The notes: generated by a model from the letters alone, not told the origin. DNA of 64,000 nt from Pelodera strongyloides (GCA_036852015.1 JAANDG010000557.1:31913-95912); one strand, 5' to 3'. Positions 1 through 13,669 are shown, numbered from the stretch's first letter. A program made the numbers and translations.

Positions 1-140
1 AGTTGAACACGTAAATGTGTTTTATCGATAACTACTGATCTTAATCAACTGCATAAATTCTCCGATACTGTGGTATATGATTTATGATTTATGGGCAACT
101 CGCCCTAGGACTACTGAGCATTAATCGTGAAAAACTCCAC

Positions 141-3100
141 CTGATCTAACACTTCCTGTTCTCTCAGCAATTTCTGGCGATCTCGACTTGGCGAGAAATC
201 AGCGATTTTCAAGGGATCAGCCATGTGGTTGGTCGTGTTCGTGACGAAAAATATGCACTCGGTGAGGAGTTGGAGTGTCACGCTGAATATTAGAAATGTT
301 CGTACTATGAGCTTACATGGCTTATATAAGCCATTTAGATTTAGAGCTAGACATTTACACGTCCTGCGTTGGACGAAGCCAATTTAAAAAAAACTTCTAA
401 CGTGCAAAGGTTTTATTTATAAATGCATAAATAATGCTTTCAAACTTACTTGAGTGGCTCTTTGCCTCCTTTCCCGCTTTTGATGTGGTCGATGAAATTC
501 TTCAATGCTTTGCACGCATCGTTGGCGAAGTCCAGATCTCGAACCTGGAAACAAATGTAATTATTTACACTGAAAAGTAAGCACGTCCAGTGCACTTTGG
601 TGTGCGGCCACAAACATGCCGCACCTGCGCGGTGTAGAGGTGCGTCATAACGCAGTAAGTGCTACAAGTGCGCCACTTTTGCGCTATAAGTGCGCCACAA
701 AAAAACTATACCTCATATGGTGAGACCGGGAGAAGCGCAAACGTTTCCTTGTCAATCCGATTGTTTTCACACACGACTTTCACCCAACCCTTTTCATTTT
801 TGCTGAAAAGGATAATATTACAAAAACACACTCTGAAGTCTGAAGTCAAGATAAAACTGAAATGCGCGTGTTCTTAGGACTACCCTAGGACTTTCCTTTA
901 CTATGCTTTATTCTCTCACTTTGTTTTGTACGTTTCAATAATCCTATAACAATCGGCGACTCCACAAAATGATGATGATGTGACATACATTGATCTACCC
1001 AACAAAACAAATAAATTATTAACAGCCCCTAATTGTCACAGGTAAAATATTTGCCTTAGCTAAATCTAGCTTGTAAGGTACATCTGTCTCTCATTGTGTG
1101 ACAGATTTAGTGACCCCTTTCAATGTAGGATCAACCAGTCGAAAGTCTAAGTAAGTAACGAAAAAAGAATTATTAAAAAGTATCTTTCAGAAACTAAAGT
1201 ATTACAAATAAGTACCTCGAGTAGTGCAAATTCTTCTTGGCCTGTGGATTAGTTGCGTGCACCCACGTGCCCGTTGACCAGTGTTGTAAACGGACGAAAG
1301 ATTTCGTCGGAACATCTTTATTCTGGAACTTAGTGATAAAAAAGAACATAACAGGGCGTTTTTCACGGAACGCTCAAACATTCATCCATGATGTGTTAGT
1401 TTTATTTGTCACACTCATTGCGAATTTTGCAGGAGAGGTGAGCAAGAATGATAAGTACTTGACCCAGTCATGCTTCCTCGAATTCTCTGTCTCTGATATT
1501 TAATGTAGAGCATGATATTTGGCCCGTTCTGTATTTATTTAGAAGCAACAAACCTTGGTAATTGTCGACGACTCCAACGTAAAGTACAATCGTTGATCCA
1601 TTTCAGGAAATTCATTGTGGTTTGGCACGAGATGAAATTGATTGTTGGCACTTTCTTCCATTTCTGAATTAGATTTTGTTTGATACAGAATTTGGTAAAT
1701 GTTGGGTAACAAGTTTTCAATAGAGATGACGTCAAACAAAATATCTAATGGTGCCTTTTTTATCACCTATATATTGTTTATTCCTTCTCTTGAAGGTGTT
1801 TTTTTTATTTATGAAAATACCGTCAACTAATGGAAATGCAACTAAACAATTACCTGGTATGCCTCTGGAATCGTGCAGCTGCGATGGAGGTGACAGTAGA
1901 TCCTTGGACCTAGATACAGTAACTTGTTGATAAAATTATCTTCACGCCAACTTTAGGAAAGTGTTTGTGTTATGGGGAGCGCCTGGCTCACACCACATTT
2001 CTGATAAAATCTGTTAGATTTTGGGGATTTGGGTGCACGGGGGATTTACTTAGAGAAAGTAGCATTTCCACACACCTATTTTTGAAAAACATTTAAAAAA
2101 GTGAATGCGAAAATAAGTTAATATTGGATGGGATTTAGAGTTGATGGGTTGAAAGGGTGAACACGAAAGTTACCTTGAAAACAACCACCGACGATATTGC
2201 CGGGCACTACAGTAGAACAGTTATATACGAAACCTAGCAGAAGTCTGACTCTCTCGCTCTCGCTCTCTCTCGCTCTCTCTCTCTCCCTCTCTATCCCGTC
2301 TGTCTCTCTCTCCCTCCCATACTCGTGGACTCCTTACTAGATAGTAGAAAGTGCAGCTTACTTCATAAAGTTCTGTCTCTTATCCTTTATATCCTCTTGC
2401 GACTTCATCGGTTGCGCAGGCACAGCAGTCAAGTACATATCCGTCGCCAAATGTTTGAATCGGTAACGTTCCCGCCATTTCGCCGATCCACCGCGGTACG
2501 CGTCAGCTTGCACAACCTGCAAGCGCGGCACGTTTAAATAATTGACAGACGACTTCGAAAACGAAAATACAAATCTTAGAGCGAGCCTCGCCAGATAAAC
2601 TCTATGTAACCGCGAAAAAAAGTGGGAAAATAAGCGTGCAGTTATCAAAAAAAGAGCGTGCTGAAGTTCAGAAAATTCCCAAGAAAAGCAAAGAGATAAG
2701 ATTTATATTTTTAGAATTTACATTAGATGTTTCGACACCGCGTAGCATTTGCTCGGCCTAGAAAAGGAAAATCGACTTTGATAACTAAAACTAAAGAGAG
2801 ACAACTTAAATTCAGGTAACGTTGGTAAACTATGCCTTGTTAAGGTTCCATGAAAGGGTATCATTGGATAACGTTGAATATAGTACACCACGTTATGGTA
2901 TCATGGTAACGTACTATAAGAAGCTGCATACTATAAAACAATATGATTACCGTACCTGTATTTCCCACAGTGCTCTGCTGGACGTCGCGTCGGCGGCGGA
3001 AGGTCGATTTGTCATTCGAAGAAACACAACGTCTTCATTGGTCTTCGGTACGGCGTCGAGCGTAAGAAACGTTTGCTGATCAGCATGGAAGAGACGCACC

Positions 3101-6100
3101 ACGTCACCCTGGAAAGGAATAATCATTATTTTGATACAGTAACATAACACTGCTGACAACGGCGAATCACATACATAAACCAATTGATAAACCTAATGTT
3201 AAATGATCAGATACGACATTTTTACACATATTCATACATGATGTGAAAAGTTAAAAGAAAAGAAAAGTATATAGACCGTATTGGAAAAAAATAAACAGTA
3301 TTAATTCTTCACCCTTTGAGTTAAACACTAAGAGCGTGCAAAAAAAGTCACTGTAAATAGTTCAAAAAACAAAAATCGTAAATAATGGACAAAAAAAATG
3401 GAAACCAACTAAATTAGTTGACAAGGGTCATCATCAGACTCTATAAGCAAATTAACTAACCGATTTGACCACATCGTGTTGGTTTTCATTGTAGAGTAGG
3501 AACATGAACACCTGCCATTCGGTCACCTCGTTTAGGCAATTCACCTAAATATTGATTATATGTCGAGTAACTATTTCCCGCCTAAAAAAAAGATAATTGC
3601 AGAGCTGAGGTTTTGATCAATATATGCATTGCTTCAATCAACCCGGTTCAGCAAAAAATGGTAATCGCTAAGTGGTCTGGTTGGTAGTCATGATGTCATA
3701 ACCTGCTACCTTTCTGTTCTGTTACGATGGTTTGGTATGGTATGGTACGTGTGCTATGATGCGAGTTACGGTACAAGGGAATGTACGGAATGGTATGATT
3801 GACGGTAACGGTACCTCAGCTGCGCTTTCTCTGTCGGGAAGTCGTAGGTGACTCAAGTGAAGTTGTGACTTGATATGCGTACTTGCCGACGGTTGTTGTA
3901 CGGCCGAGTAGGGAACGAGGGAGATTTTGTTACCCGCCGCGACCTGGAAAATTTTTTTGGTCTTAATGAACTGCGTTAATTCTAACTAACAAGTCGTTTT
4001 TTTTCTTATTGTGAAACTACATACGACGAACTTCAGGAATGAAAAAGAATTATTATTTCAGTGCAGCTTATAATCAATAGTATTTTAACAAAAAAAGAAC
4101 ACACATTATCTCCGATCACGTAATGTTTGTACGCAGGTTCGACGACAAACCAACTGCCTTCGTTTCCGGCCCGATCCAAATAGACCTAAAGTACTTTAAG
4201 CTAAGTAAACTAACGGGGGTATAGCTCAGTGGTAGAGCGCTCGCTTAGCATGCGAGAGGTTGGGGTACAATTCCCCATACCTCCACAAACGTTTTACTTT
4301 TTCCCATGCACAACAACAGGCGAGCATTTTTTTTGTTCATGAATTCATGACTCAAGTTAACTTGTGATTTTTTTCGTTATCATATATCATACTAGCAAAT
4401 TGTCTCATTCGCACTAATGCAATGGCCAAAATTCTTTTGGATATAAATAAAAATAAAAATAAAAATATATTTACTTTCATTGCGTTCCGTTCCAATTTGG
4501 CCGGCGAATTTTTCTGTACCGTCAAGTACTTGTCAGACTTGACGTGCAGTAACTGAAATAATTAATTTTGTTACAAAAGGAAATGTTCGATTCCCTTCCT
4601 TTTATCGAAAGAACTGCAATTACCAGTAGTTATCAATAGTGGCACAGCCAAATTGCAGATGGCCGGGCTAACCCTGGGGGACCCTGAATATGCATGTGTA
4701 CTTTGTAGTGCAAATGTTTTACCTGCGTGCATATTTGTATCTTAAATTAAATTTTTGTGTCCTTTTAAAAAATTAGTCGCTCTCGAAATATAAGCCAGAT
4801 TTATTTAATTTATCTCGTTTGACCCTACCGCCCTGCATGATTGCACCATACTGTATGGTATTTCCGCAGTGTTTTTTCGCATTTCCAGCTCGTTCTGCTC
4901 CTTTTCCTGTAATTTCATGTATGCATTATTACATATTTATAGACTGATAAACACAAAGAGCACACATGCGGCTCCCCTTGTGGCGCTCATGCCACCCTCT
5001 CAAAAAAGTATAACGAACGGGTTCGTTTTTGCCGCGCGACGTTTGGCCATGTCGCCGCATCGATAAGAGTTTTTGACGATGCGTAAATCATCGAACTTCG
5101 TCGAGCCATCATTTAATCAACAATATTGCTTTTTACAAGGTGCAAGAAAATTGGGCTTAGTAACGAAAACCTTGGTCCGCGTAATAAACATGCTATGTGA
5201 AACATTTGGCTATTCGAAAATCTAAAAAAATATATCTAAATTAAACGAACCTTATCAGCTGCAATCTTCAGCTTGTTCATCATTTCTTCGTCAAACACAC
5301 TTTCACCAGCCTAAAACAAAGTTGGTATACTAATTGCACTGTTAATTATAGTATACTTTATAAGCATTATGATCATAATCGAGCCTGACCTATATTTCAT
5401 GAAAGAAACGTCATAGTCATATCTCATAGCAGAAGAACAAACATTTTTGTAACGTACTAAAATGGATACATTTTTTGTCTCTAGTAATCCATATCATATT
5501 ACGCAACAATGTATTTTTCTATTTTTATTATTTAGTAAAAATATAAATAAATAAATCGAACCTGAAACCGCCGTTGCTCTGTCCAACATTGTTTTTGTGC
5601 CGCATATCTATTAACGGGGCAGACTTTGAAGAGACAATCTAATAAATGGATATTTGATAATCAATTGATTAGTTGAGATTTCATAGCACCAATTCGCCAG
5701 TGGCTGCGGCGCGAAATGGTTTTTGTTCTAATTGGGACGCACCCAATTTGTGTTTTTTTTCGGTACACATATATACTTATACGTACAATTGAAAGCTAGG
5801 AAAAATGAAGAAATGAAGCAAAATGACGCAACCTCGAAACTTCTTCGGCGGGCTCTCAGGACGGCCATCTCCAATCTCCACTATACATCGGTCGTCGACC
5901 AATCTGAAAATAGGGGTTTTAATTTTGTTTATTTGTTATTCTCTGCTTTCTTATCTCTTAATCTAACAATAAAAGAGGAAACGCACGAATGTTTAGGAAT
6001 ATGGAGATTTATGTATCTCTTCCTGCTCCCTGATTTGCACACTAACGGTAAGATGTACAAAGAATGTGGAAATGATTAATTATTTAAAAAAATCGTATAT

Positions 6101-6589
6101 GATATACTGATATACACAACACATTCACCAACGCAACAACGACAAATAAACCTACTCGTTGGATTCGCTCAAGCCTGGAAGTTACATTTTAGAACATTCC
6201 TTCAACAAGGCAGCCTTGCATACATATGCATATTGACTAAATCCAGCTAAATCTACACGTAATGAACCGCACTCCCTATGTTGCGCGGCGCAGCTCCATG
6301 CACGCAGTACATTTTCAGCTATCGTGCCGGCAGCCCACTCGAGGTGCGCAACCGCGGACCTTACCATAGACATTAGATTAAGGGATTGCGCGTTTACGCG
6401 GCGGTTCAACAGCTAAAAAATGCATGGTGCCTGTGTGGCGCACAATTTGCTCCACACTTGGCGCGGTTTGGATCAATACTTCTTCACCCACCCGAGTGTC
6501 GATAGGAATCCCCTGTTGTTCTGTCCGTCTTCGGTGTAAAGTGATACAATATCACCGACGTGAAGTAAAGAAGTGTTGCCGCTGTCCAT
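141..6589 (-). CDS. itr-1: Inositol 1,4,5-trisphosphate receptor, N-terminal part (17 exons, 3' end outside window)
   Basis: Ligand-gated Ca2+ release channel of the endoplasmic reticulum. Seventeen minus-strand exons join in phase: 6492-6589, 5833-5903, 5562-5638, 5251-5310, 4829-4906, 4475-4552, 4105-4185, 3815-3943, 3461-3544, 2956-3108, 2362-2516, 1854-1909, 1554-1663, 1216-1322, 712-802, 450-544, 141-282 (555 codons). Family motifs appear in order: [85 protein letters not shown] and [13 protein letters not shown]. This covers the suppressor domain, the MIR/beta-trefoil core and the start of the IP3-binding armadillo part. The Arg/Lys/Arg of the RxRQKLLR ligand motif are present; the vertebrate TTGR loop reads MTNR. 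The rest of the core, the regulatory domain and the channel lie left of position 1. Start chosen at the first Met before the conserved block; an acceptor lies 32 nt upstream. Exon 4829-4906 is anomalous (see findings). Confidence 0.95.
2247..2318. repeat. CT-rich microsatellite in an IP3-receptor intron
   Basis: Interrupted (CT)n tract with cgctct and ccctct variants, lying in the intron between exons 1854-1909 and 2362-2516. On the coding (minus) strand it is a GA tract. Confidence 0.9.
4215..4285 (+). tRNA. tRNA-Ala (anticodon AGC), inside an IP3-receptor intron, antisense
   Basis: A 71-nt cloverleaf: acceptor GGGGGTA pairs with TACCTCC (one G-T), A-box region TAGCTCAGTGGTAGAGC, anticodon stem CTCGC/GCGAG with loop TTAGCAT, T stem TGGGG/CCCCA and discriminator A. 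The T loop is TACAATT instead of the usual TTCRANT, so the internal pol III B box is altered at a normally invariant position. It lies between exons 4105-4185 and 4475-4552 of the IP3 receptor, on the opposite strand. It may be functional or a recently mutated copy. Confidence 0.88.
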
Positions 6590-6782
6590 ACTTGTCGCTA
6601 TGGGCAAGCGCTGGGTTTTACTGTAGAAGCCCATTGTGTGTAGAGGGCTAGCCCTAAATATGGTTGAATTAAAACAGAACACGTTTCTTTGCCTATTGTT
6701 AGTACAAGTCATTATTCATGCGACACGATATTTCTTACCGTAGACTATAAACTATAAAGATATACAGACATAGTTAACCCTA

Positions 6783-6968
6783 TAAAGCGAAATAAATGCT
6801 GGTTTTTGAAACATATCGAATAGAAGCAGCATTCCTATGCAGCGTATGCAAATGAACATATACTAGAATAAAAAAAAAATCGAGCAAATTCGAGAAAAAT
6901 AGCATAAATACGTAAGAATTCAGTTGTCCATGATGCGTTTCAAAAACCGGCAGGCATTTCGCTTTAAA
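6783..6968. mobile_element. MITE family B (CCGGCCGG-ended), full-length copy
   Basis: Starts taaagcgaaat and ends catttcgcttta. The TIRs continue inward as a ccgg-type core plus tttttgaaac/gtttcaaaaa, and inner arms carry tatgcaaatgaacat and acgtaagaattc. The left core is degraded (aaatgctgg). At about 185 bp and with no coding capacity it fits a non-autonomous DNA transposon. Confidence 0.8.
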
Positions 6969-8183
6969 AATTCATTAAAAAGTGTTTTCTGGTCAGATAT
7001 GATCTGGCATTGGCACGTTTTTTTGTTGCGTGTCAATACCAATCCGTATTTATTTATTATTTAATATTTAATACTTATTTAATTTTTAATTTAAATATTT
7101 AATAAATATTTAATATCAACAGTAAATTTTGAATGTCTGAACTGTCGCTCTTATTGTCAGAAATACTTAAAATATTTGTTGTGGACTTTAAACAAATAAA
7201 ACAAAACGAATCAAATAATGTATTTTAAATGAACCATTTTAAATCATTTTAAATGCCTATACATATATGACTACTCTTTTTTATTTTCATTTCGCTCGTT
7301 TCTCAAAACATTTATTTCGACACCAAATATTTGCCTAGAAAAAACATTTCTTTTTGTTCTTCGTTTTAGAAAAATAATAAATAAGAGCAGAATAAAGAAA
7401 TAGATAAAGGTTGGAAAAAATATGAGTCAATACATATATACTGGTGCACTAATGCTTTACGAATCGTTTTTTTCTCCATATGTTATTGATGGAATTATAG
7501 GAAATTATATCATGTGCACGACATATACACATTTTTTGCTGGCAATAACATCAGAGAATTTTTTTGAGAATGCTTGATCAATGATATTATTAATTAATTT
7601 TTCACATTGCAACGCAAAAATTGGTAAAGTAAAAAAAAAATATGAGCATGACTTATGGAAAACCACGTGAAAAATTCCGAATACTACCGTAATGATAATC
7701 ATAAAAACAAACACTACTAATAAACAAAACAATATAAAATAAAAAATAACATTCAAAAAGGTACAAAAGAGACTGATGGGTCTGTGAGAATAAAGATAAA
7801 AACATCAAAGACAAAAACTATAGAATATAAAAATATACAGGCAAAGCATTAGTCCGCATATTTTCGATAACTACGAAGAGAAATGTAAACTGTAACATAA
7901 AGAAAAAATCACTTACCTTGAACGTCGTCTATGCAGTTATCTTCTAATAAAATAAAAATCGCGAGTAGTAATTCCTTGTGTTGTTAATTGTAGCCGCATA
8001 CAGCTAAATAAATAAAAACGATAAAATAGGTGTTGTTATTTTGTCTAGTCGCTTACGAGAATGACAAAAATACAATAACGTACATACAAACTGCTTACAA
8101 GTTTGCTACATATATATAGTACACGGTGTACTTCAATCTAATAGGTTATAAAAGCAAAATGACGAAAAAGGTCCGGATTATAA

Positions 8184-8226
8184 AATGTATAATATTTGCA
8201 ACAAAGTGTTGCAAATATTATACATT
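8184..8226. repeat. Perfect 19+5+19 bp palindrome
   Basis: Arms 8184-8202 and 8208-8226 are exact inverted copies built on tataatatttgcaac, separated by aaagt. A further gtttgcaacaaagtg follows just downstream. Probably the core of a small decayed fold-back element. Confidence 0.85.
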
Positions 8227-9001
8227 ATTATACACGTTTGCAACAAAGTGATACTTGATGAAACACAGCAATGTAACTAGATGTTGACATGATCTATCAA
8301 AGATTAGCAGTATGTAGTTCCACTACGCCCGCAACTAGTTCTCTAGAGACAATATATTATATATGTACTAACAAACAAATAGAGATAATATTTTTGAATC
8401 AATCATATAAAAGAAATAATCATTTAATTAGGCTTCAAATAAGCAATGCATAAAGAACAGAATCACCAGACAGGAAAGAAATTTCATCATGCCAGGTACC
8501 GAATTATTAATACGGTACTCTTTAAATAAAACGCTTCGTTTAGAATTCCACTGCGTAAAAAAAAGCTGAAAACAAAAATAAGAATAGGAGTCCTAGGGTC
8601 CTAGTAGCTCGTGTCTAAAATCCATTATAGCATCTACGTGTCTACTCACAAGTCTACTCTTTCCATTCAATGCAGATCTTGTTTAGTCTCACAGCCTAGT
8701 AAACTAAAAACACTAAAGCCCAATTAGCTGAAAAACTGCTTATCGACAACATTTTCACTGACGCAGTATTCTATTTTCGGCGCCATGTTTTAGATAACGG
8801 TGGGCTGTTGGCCGTAATCGAACAGTTTGGCAAATATCAAACACACTTTCCTTTGACGTCAACAAACAAAACATTCCTGGTCTTTGGGAAATATGGCATA
8901 GTTTGCACATCTAGCAGTTCTTGATTTTTGCCTACTCGTGGCTAGCATCTTAGGATGGTAATCTATATATATAGTCATGGGCTTGTTCCCAGCAGTGTAC
9001 A

Positions 9002-9176
9002 TTAAAGCCGTATTGTAACTACTTTGGGAAGTTTGCATATGGTACGTTTTCCTATGAATCCTATGCAAATTTTTGGTGCCCGTCCGAAGCTTCCGGCACC
9101 AATCAAATTAACTAGGATACATAGGATATTCGTTTCATATGCAAAATTTCCAAATTAGTTACAATATGGCTTTAAA
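9002..9176. mobile_element. MITE family A (ttaaagccgtatt-ended)
   Basis: The left end ttaaagccgtattgtaac is inverted at the right end as gttacaatatggctttaa. The arms share aatttgcatatg and cctatgnatccta, and the centre is a small hairpin around gtccgaagcttccgg. It shares cataggatacatagga and the gtccgaagctt centre with the element at 61396-61570. Confidence 0.8.
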
Positions 9177-9395
9177 AAAAAGTGAATTCATAGTTATAAA
9201 TGTGGAATGAATTTGCGTAGGCAATCTACAAATTGCCTGAAATTTATTCGGAAAAAAAATGGATTATTGTGTGTTATTATTCAAGAAACTATAAGTCCTG
9301 GGTTGAAAGTAATTTATGAATACGGTAATTTTATCAGAATTGGTACCGGTTCGGCTACTAGCGCTAGAGAAACAGTAATCTGTCGTCTATCCATG

Positions 9396-9565
9396 TAAAG
9401 AGAAATACCGGTCGCTTTTTGAAACTCATCGTGACATCTGAATTCTTACGTATTTATGCAAATGAACATAAATTAGTATAAAAAAACGAGCTAAATTCCA
9501 TCAAATTAGCATAAATGTGCAAGTCCACGATGCGTTTCAAAAACCGGCCGGCATTTCGCTTTAAA
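9396..9565. mobile_element. MITE family B copy
   Basis: Left end taaagagaaataccgg, right end ccggccggcatttcgctttaa, with inner arms acgtatttatgc and cgagctaaatt. About 170 bp and non-coding; the 63-codon ORF crossing it is an artefact. Confidence 0.8.
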
Positions 9566-10061
9566 GTTGACTAATAAGTTGTCCACAAAGTACGCGTTCC
9601 GACTGTCTTATCGCAAGTCTTGATCTGAATCAATTCTCAAAGTTGTCTCATTGAATGTATAACAAACAGGTGAATACAACCATACGGACAGGTAAATAAA
9701 GGACCGACAAGTAACAGGTACACCCTAATTGCTCTAATTATGTGACTTGGAACTTAGAAGCCTGAAAACCTCACAGTATTAGGAAATTAGAATATCGTAT
9801 ACCCGTAGGCTGACTCTTGACTACTGTAACCTTCTCTGTGGCTCTGTCACATTCATATATTTACAATTTTTCTAAATAGAACACTGTAAAATTTGCATAA
9901 TTGCTAAAAAAAATCTAAAAAATTTGCATATAAGCCAGCTAATCGATTGAAAGTCCTCAAGTGCTGACACGGTGTATCAGATTAAAAGATAAGTGGTTCT
10001 TTTGATAGGCGACACTGTTAGTAACACTATCGGAGAGAGCTTGAGAGGACTGCGGCATGCC

Positions 10062-10109
10062 AGTCTCTCTCTCCCCCTCTCTCTCTATCTCTCTCTCTAC
10101 CTCTCTCTC

Positions 10110-10150
<41 letters not shown>

Positions 10151-10155
10151 ATCTT
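10062..10155. repeat. CT/CTAT microsatellite
   Basis: Long pyrimidine tract of ctctct and ctatct units; a shorter, less regular pyrimidine stretch follows at 10258-10325. Confidence 0.9.
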
Positions 10156-13100
10156 AGTCGCGGTGTGTTTGTGATATTATTTGCGGATCAATTTTCGTTT
10201 TCTTTCCGCTCTCGATAAGTCTATTTGAAATTTTGAAATTCAGTATTCTTTCATCGTCTGGGTCTCTCTGTCTCCCTCCCACTCACACTGTCTGGATCTC
10301 TATGTCTCTCGTCTTCGCTCTCTATTTTTCCTAGGTGAGACGTTTTTTCTTATCAGACGTGGAGTTTTTTGACGAACCGAATTTAGAAACGCTTGCAAGC
10401 TGCAAGCTTGGGGATGGTAGGCATACTCATGCTGTAAATGGTAGAACTAACTAAGCGGTAACTATGGAGATGACCGTCAGTTACCGTAAGGGACTTGTAA
10501 CAGACTTGTATTAAACTTCGTCACAAATCAGAGTGAAAATTTCATCGTGCCTCTGCAACACATAATTGCAACTTGTGGACTATCGAGCCTAAGAAACAGT
10601 CGGAAGAATTGTCAAGCATCAATGCAAACTAAAACAAAATGGACAAATACTAAAAATATCAGCAAATTTATCGTGAAATCATTAAAATGCACTTTGAAAT
10701 CTGCATTTTGCAGACGTTAAAACGTTTTTTGTTTTTTTGCTTATCCTAAAGAATGCTCGAATTACTAACAAAGGTATAGACAAATGTATGCAAACAAATG
10801 TAAAATAATTACTAAATAAATGTACAAACAAATGTAAGTGCCACAGGCGGCCAGTTTATAATAGAAATAAAATAAAGTGAAAGAAATGACATTTTCGTGT
10901 CTAAAAATTAATCGTTCACATATGTGAGGGTGAGGGTTTACTTGCGTGGGCTAGCGCAAAACAATAAATACTGTCCTTGACTAAAGTATATACAAGGATA
11001 TGGCAGTTACACAGATAAGCGGGTAGATTGTTGGGGGTAAGTTAGGGGTAAGTTGCTAGGTTAAGTCTACCCCAAGTCTACACTAAATCAAGGAGGTTTT
11101 TGGTTATCATATATATATATATATATCATACAAAAAGTACTCGTCCCTGAATTTATAGATTTTATCTTAACAACGCAAAAGCGTGAATACTAACCCTTGA
11201 GAAGATTGAAACGTATAAGTCGCTATTACTGAACAACCTGTCCCGGGGGATACTTTACATTGGCCACGCACTTCCTTCGTTTGACTGCGGCGAGTGAATA
11301 AAAAGCGTAATAACATCTACAAAAATAGCAAATACTAAGTATAACATGGAAAATACAATACAGTAATTAAAAAAAATGCAAAAAAAAAAGTTTTCCTTTG
11401 AAAAAAAAGGACCAGTTGGGGGTGAAACGCAGTGGTTGTTTACCTGCAGTCATAACAGATTAAAACGCCACTAAGCGGATTAAATGAAGAAAAAAGAATT
11501 CCGAGGAACTGTTCGTTGAAATAGGGAGCACGTTCCCGAGAGTGGGAGTTTGGAGCTTGATCTTGATGATCAGGTAGAGTTTGTAGTTTGTACTGTTTGA
11601 AGCCGGTGGCCTTTGAGATTTATGCATATAGTTTTAGCTGTGTGCTTATAATTAATGACACAAAATATTTATCTTAGGAGTTACGATTAATTTTAACTAG
11701 ACATAAAACAATAAGCTGACAACATTTTAAATCAATGAAAAATCAATAAAGGTTGACAGGCAACACTCGGGCAAAATCTTCCGGTTATCAGTATTTCCGT
11801 AAAACTTCAATAAAAGAAATAATGCTTAGAATTGTTCAGTTCAAAGTGCTTTATTGGAGTCAGCGTTTTTTTTTTACTAATTGCGATGTGAATGTTTCAG
11901 TTAGACGATAATTACGATACATATGAACGTTTGTTCAGTGAATTACCGTAAGGGATATGGATAGGTTCTTATGTTAAAGTTTCTATATATATTTTTATTG
12001 TGCCTGTATCTATAAAGTGTTCCTCGAATTGAAAATCAATAATCGGTAGCGATATTTTTGCTTTTTCATTTTGTATTCTCACAGCACATAATGCGCATCG
12101 AAAATAAATATACAGATTTGTTTGAATGACATACATATATCAGACTGTACAACTGTACTATTAGTGTCTGTAAGATAATGTAAAGGGTAAAACACAACCC
12201 GGTGTGAAATAGAAATGAATACACAACTAACAATTTGACTGTGTCACTGTCCCGTCTTTATACACAAATACTTACATGTTCGCTTTAAATTATCAGTACT
12301 TGATGGCTTGGTACGAACATTTTTAGCGTTAACCAGCTACATTTTCGCTTTAAATTAAAAATAGATATTGACAAAACTGTGCAAAATAAGATGAGTACAA
12401 AGTAAATTGTGATACACCACAACTATCGCTCGTGTTGGACATGTAGCATAACACGAAGCAAATACTTGAAAAATAAACGGAATATTATATTCAAAAAGTT
12501 ATTTGTGTATAAAGACGGGGCAGTGACTCAGTGCCGGTGTATTCGGCCCCTTTTCTCTTCAAAATTTATTATCGAATGCAGAAAACAGGGCAATATCAGA
12601 TATGATGCGACATGCCGCGGGTCGGAAAAATCTATACGCTATATCGAAAATATATACAATAACGCAACATCAGATCTGTGTATGTTTTCCCCTCGGGAGA
12701 ATAGCTTTGAAAATTTAAGAACTTCCCAGTTAGTATTCCATATTATGACCAAATATTCGGCGTAATAGATACATAGTATAGGATAGTTGGCCCTGAATAT
12801 ATCTTTTCATAAACTGCTTGTCACGGTTCTCTAGTGACTAGTAAGCTAAATTACACATTGTGTACAAATTAGCATATTAGCTACGCTTGAAGCAAATAAG
12901 GTAGATAATCATATTAAGCAGTACGCTTTGAAGCCATTAAAGTTAGATAATTTCTAATGGGTGTTTTCAAGTATGTATTTTGGAACTACACGAGAATATT
13001 TTTTTTTAATTTTTCATATAACATATGCAATTTTCGTGCAGAAATACGGTAGTATTGACAGAATCACACCAAATTTTTGGGATAGTTGGAAACCCCATAA

Positions 13101-13488
13101 AACAAGCACAATAAGCTTTTTTATAAAGGGAAGCAAGAGTCGAGAGATCGCATTGTCTTAGCCGGCGGGCGCAGAGATGAGTTTGACCTAGAACCAATGC
13201 ATATCGCCTACGCGTATTTTGTCCTCCGCGCACGCCTTGTTATGATCTACGAACTAGCGCGCGATGATCTCAAATCATATTCCAACGACTATTATCTGTC
13301 CTTTTTTATGGAAAAACATGCCACAACGCTTGCCTCCTTCCTAGGTTATTACCTTTATATATGCTCAGTTAGCAAATTCACAATCGTAGCTTATACACAT
13401 GAGTATGAGAAGTAATATGATGCATGCCTGTACGTTTTTTTTTTGAAAAACTGACATAAGCATACCGGAAAGATTTCGTGAAAAGGCA

Positions 13489-13669
13489 TTAAAGAAAAAT
13501 ACCGGCCAATTTTTGAAGCGCATCTAGTACACCAGCATTGTTATGCAGCTTATGCAAATGAACTCGAATTAGAATAAAAATCGAGCTAAATTCGAGCAAA
13601 CTAACTTAAATACGTAAGAATTCAGTTGTCTACGATGCGTTTCAAAAACCGGCCGGGAGTTCTCTTTAA
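13489..13669. mobile_element. MITE family B copy downstream of the chemoreceptor
   Basis: Begins ttaaagaaaaataccggcc, ends aaaaccggccgggagttctcttta, and includes the family centre gcagcttatgcaaatg. Both tips carry substitutions, so it is an older copy. Confidence 0.78.

Larger units (their letters stand above)
6590..13000. other. Gene-poor spacer upstream of the IP3 receptor
   Basis: No exon chain was recognised on either strand. It holds two copies of the CCGGCCGG-ended MITE (6783-6968, 9396-9565), a second inverted-repeat element (9002-9176), a 43-bp perfect palindrome (8184-8226), CT microsatellites (10062-10155), an AT dinucleotide run near 11111-11130, and an inverted repeat joining 12240-12270 to 12500-12532. 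A 118-codon ORF (12409-12765, plus) overlaps that inverted repeat and resembles nothing I know. IP3-receptor promoter or 5' UTR elements may lie in the first part, but no motif is diagnostic. Confidence 0.6.

Noticed and set aside
12409..12765. 118-codon plus ORF
   Set aside because: No domain, no splice or promoter context, and its middle is one arm of an inverted repeat with 12240-12270.
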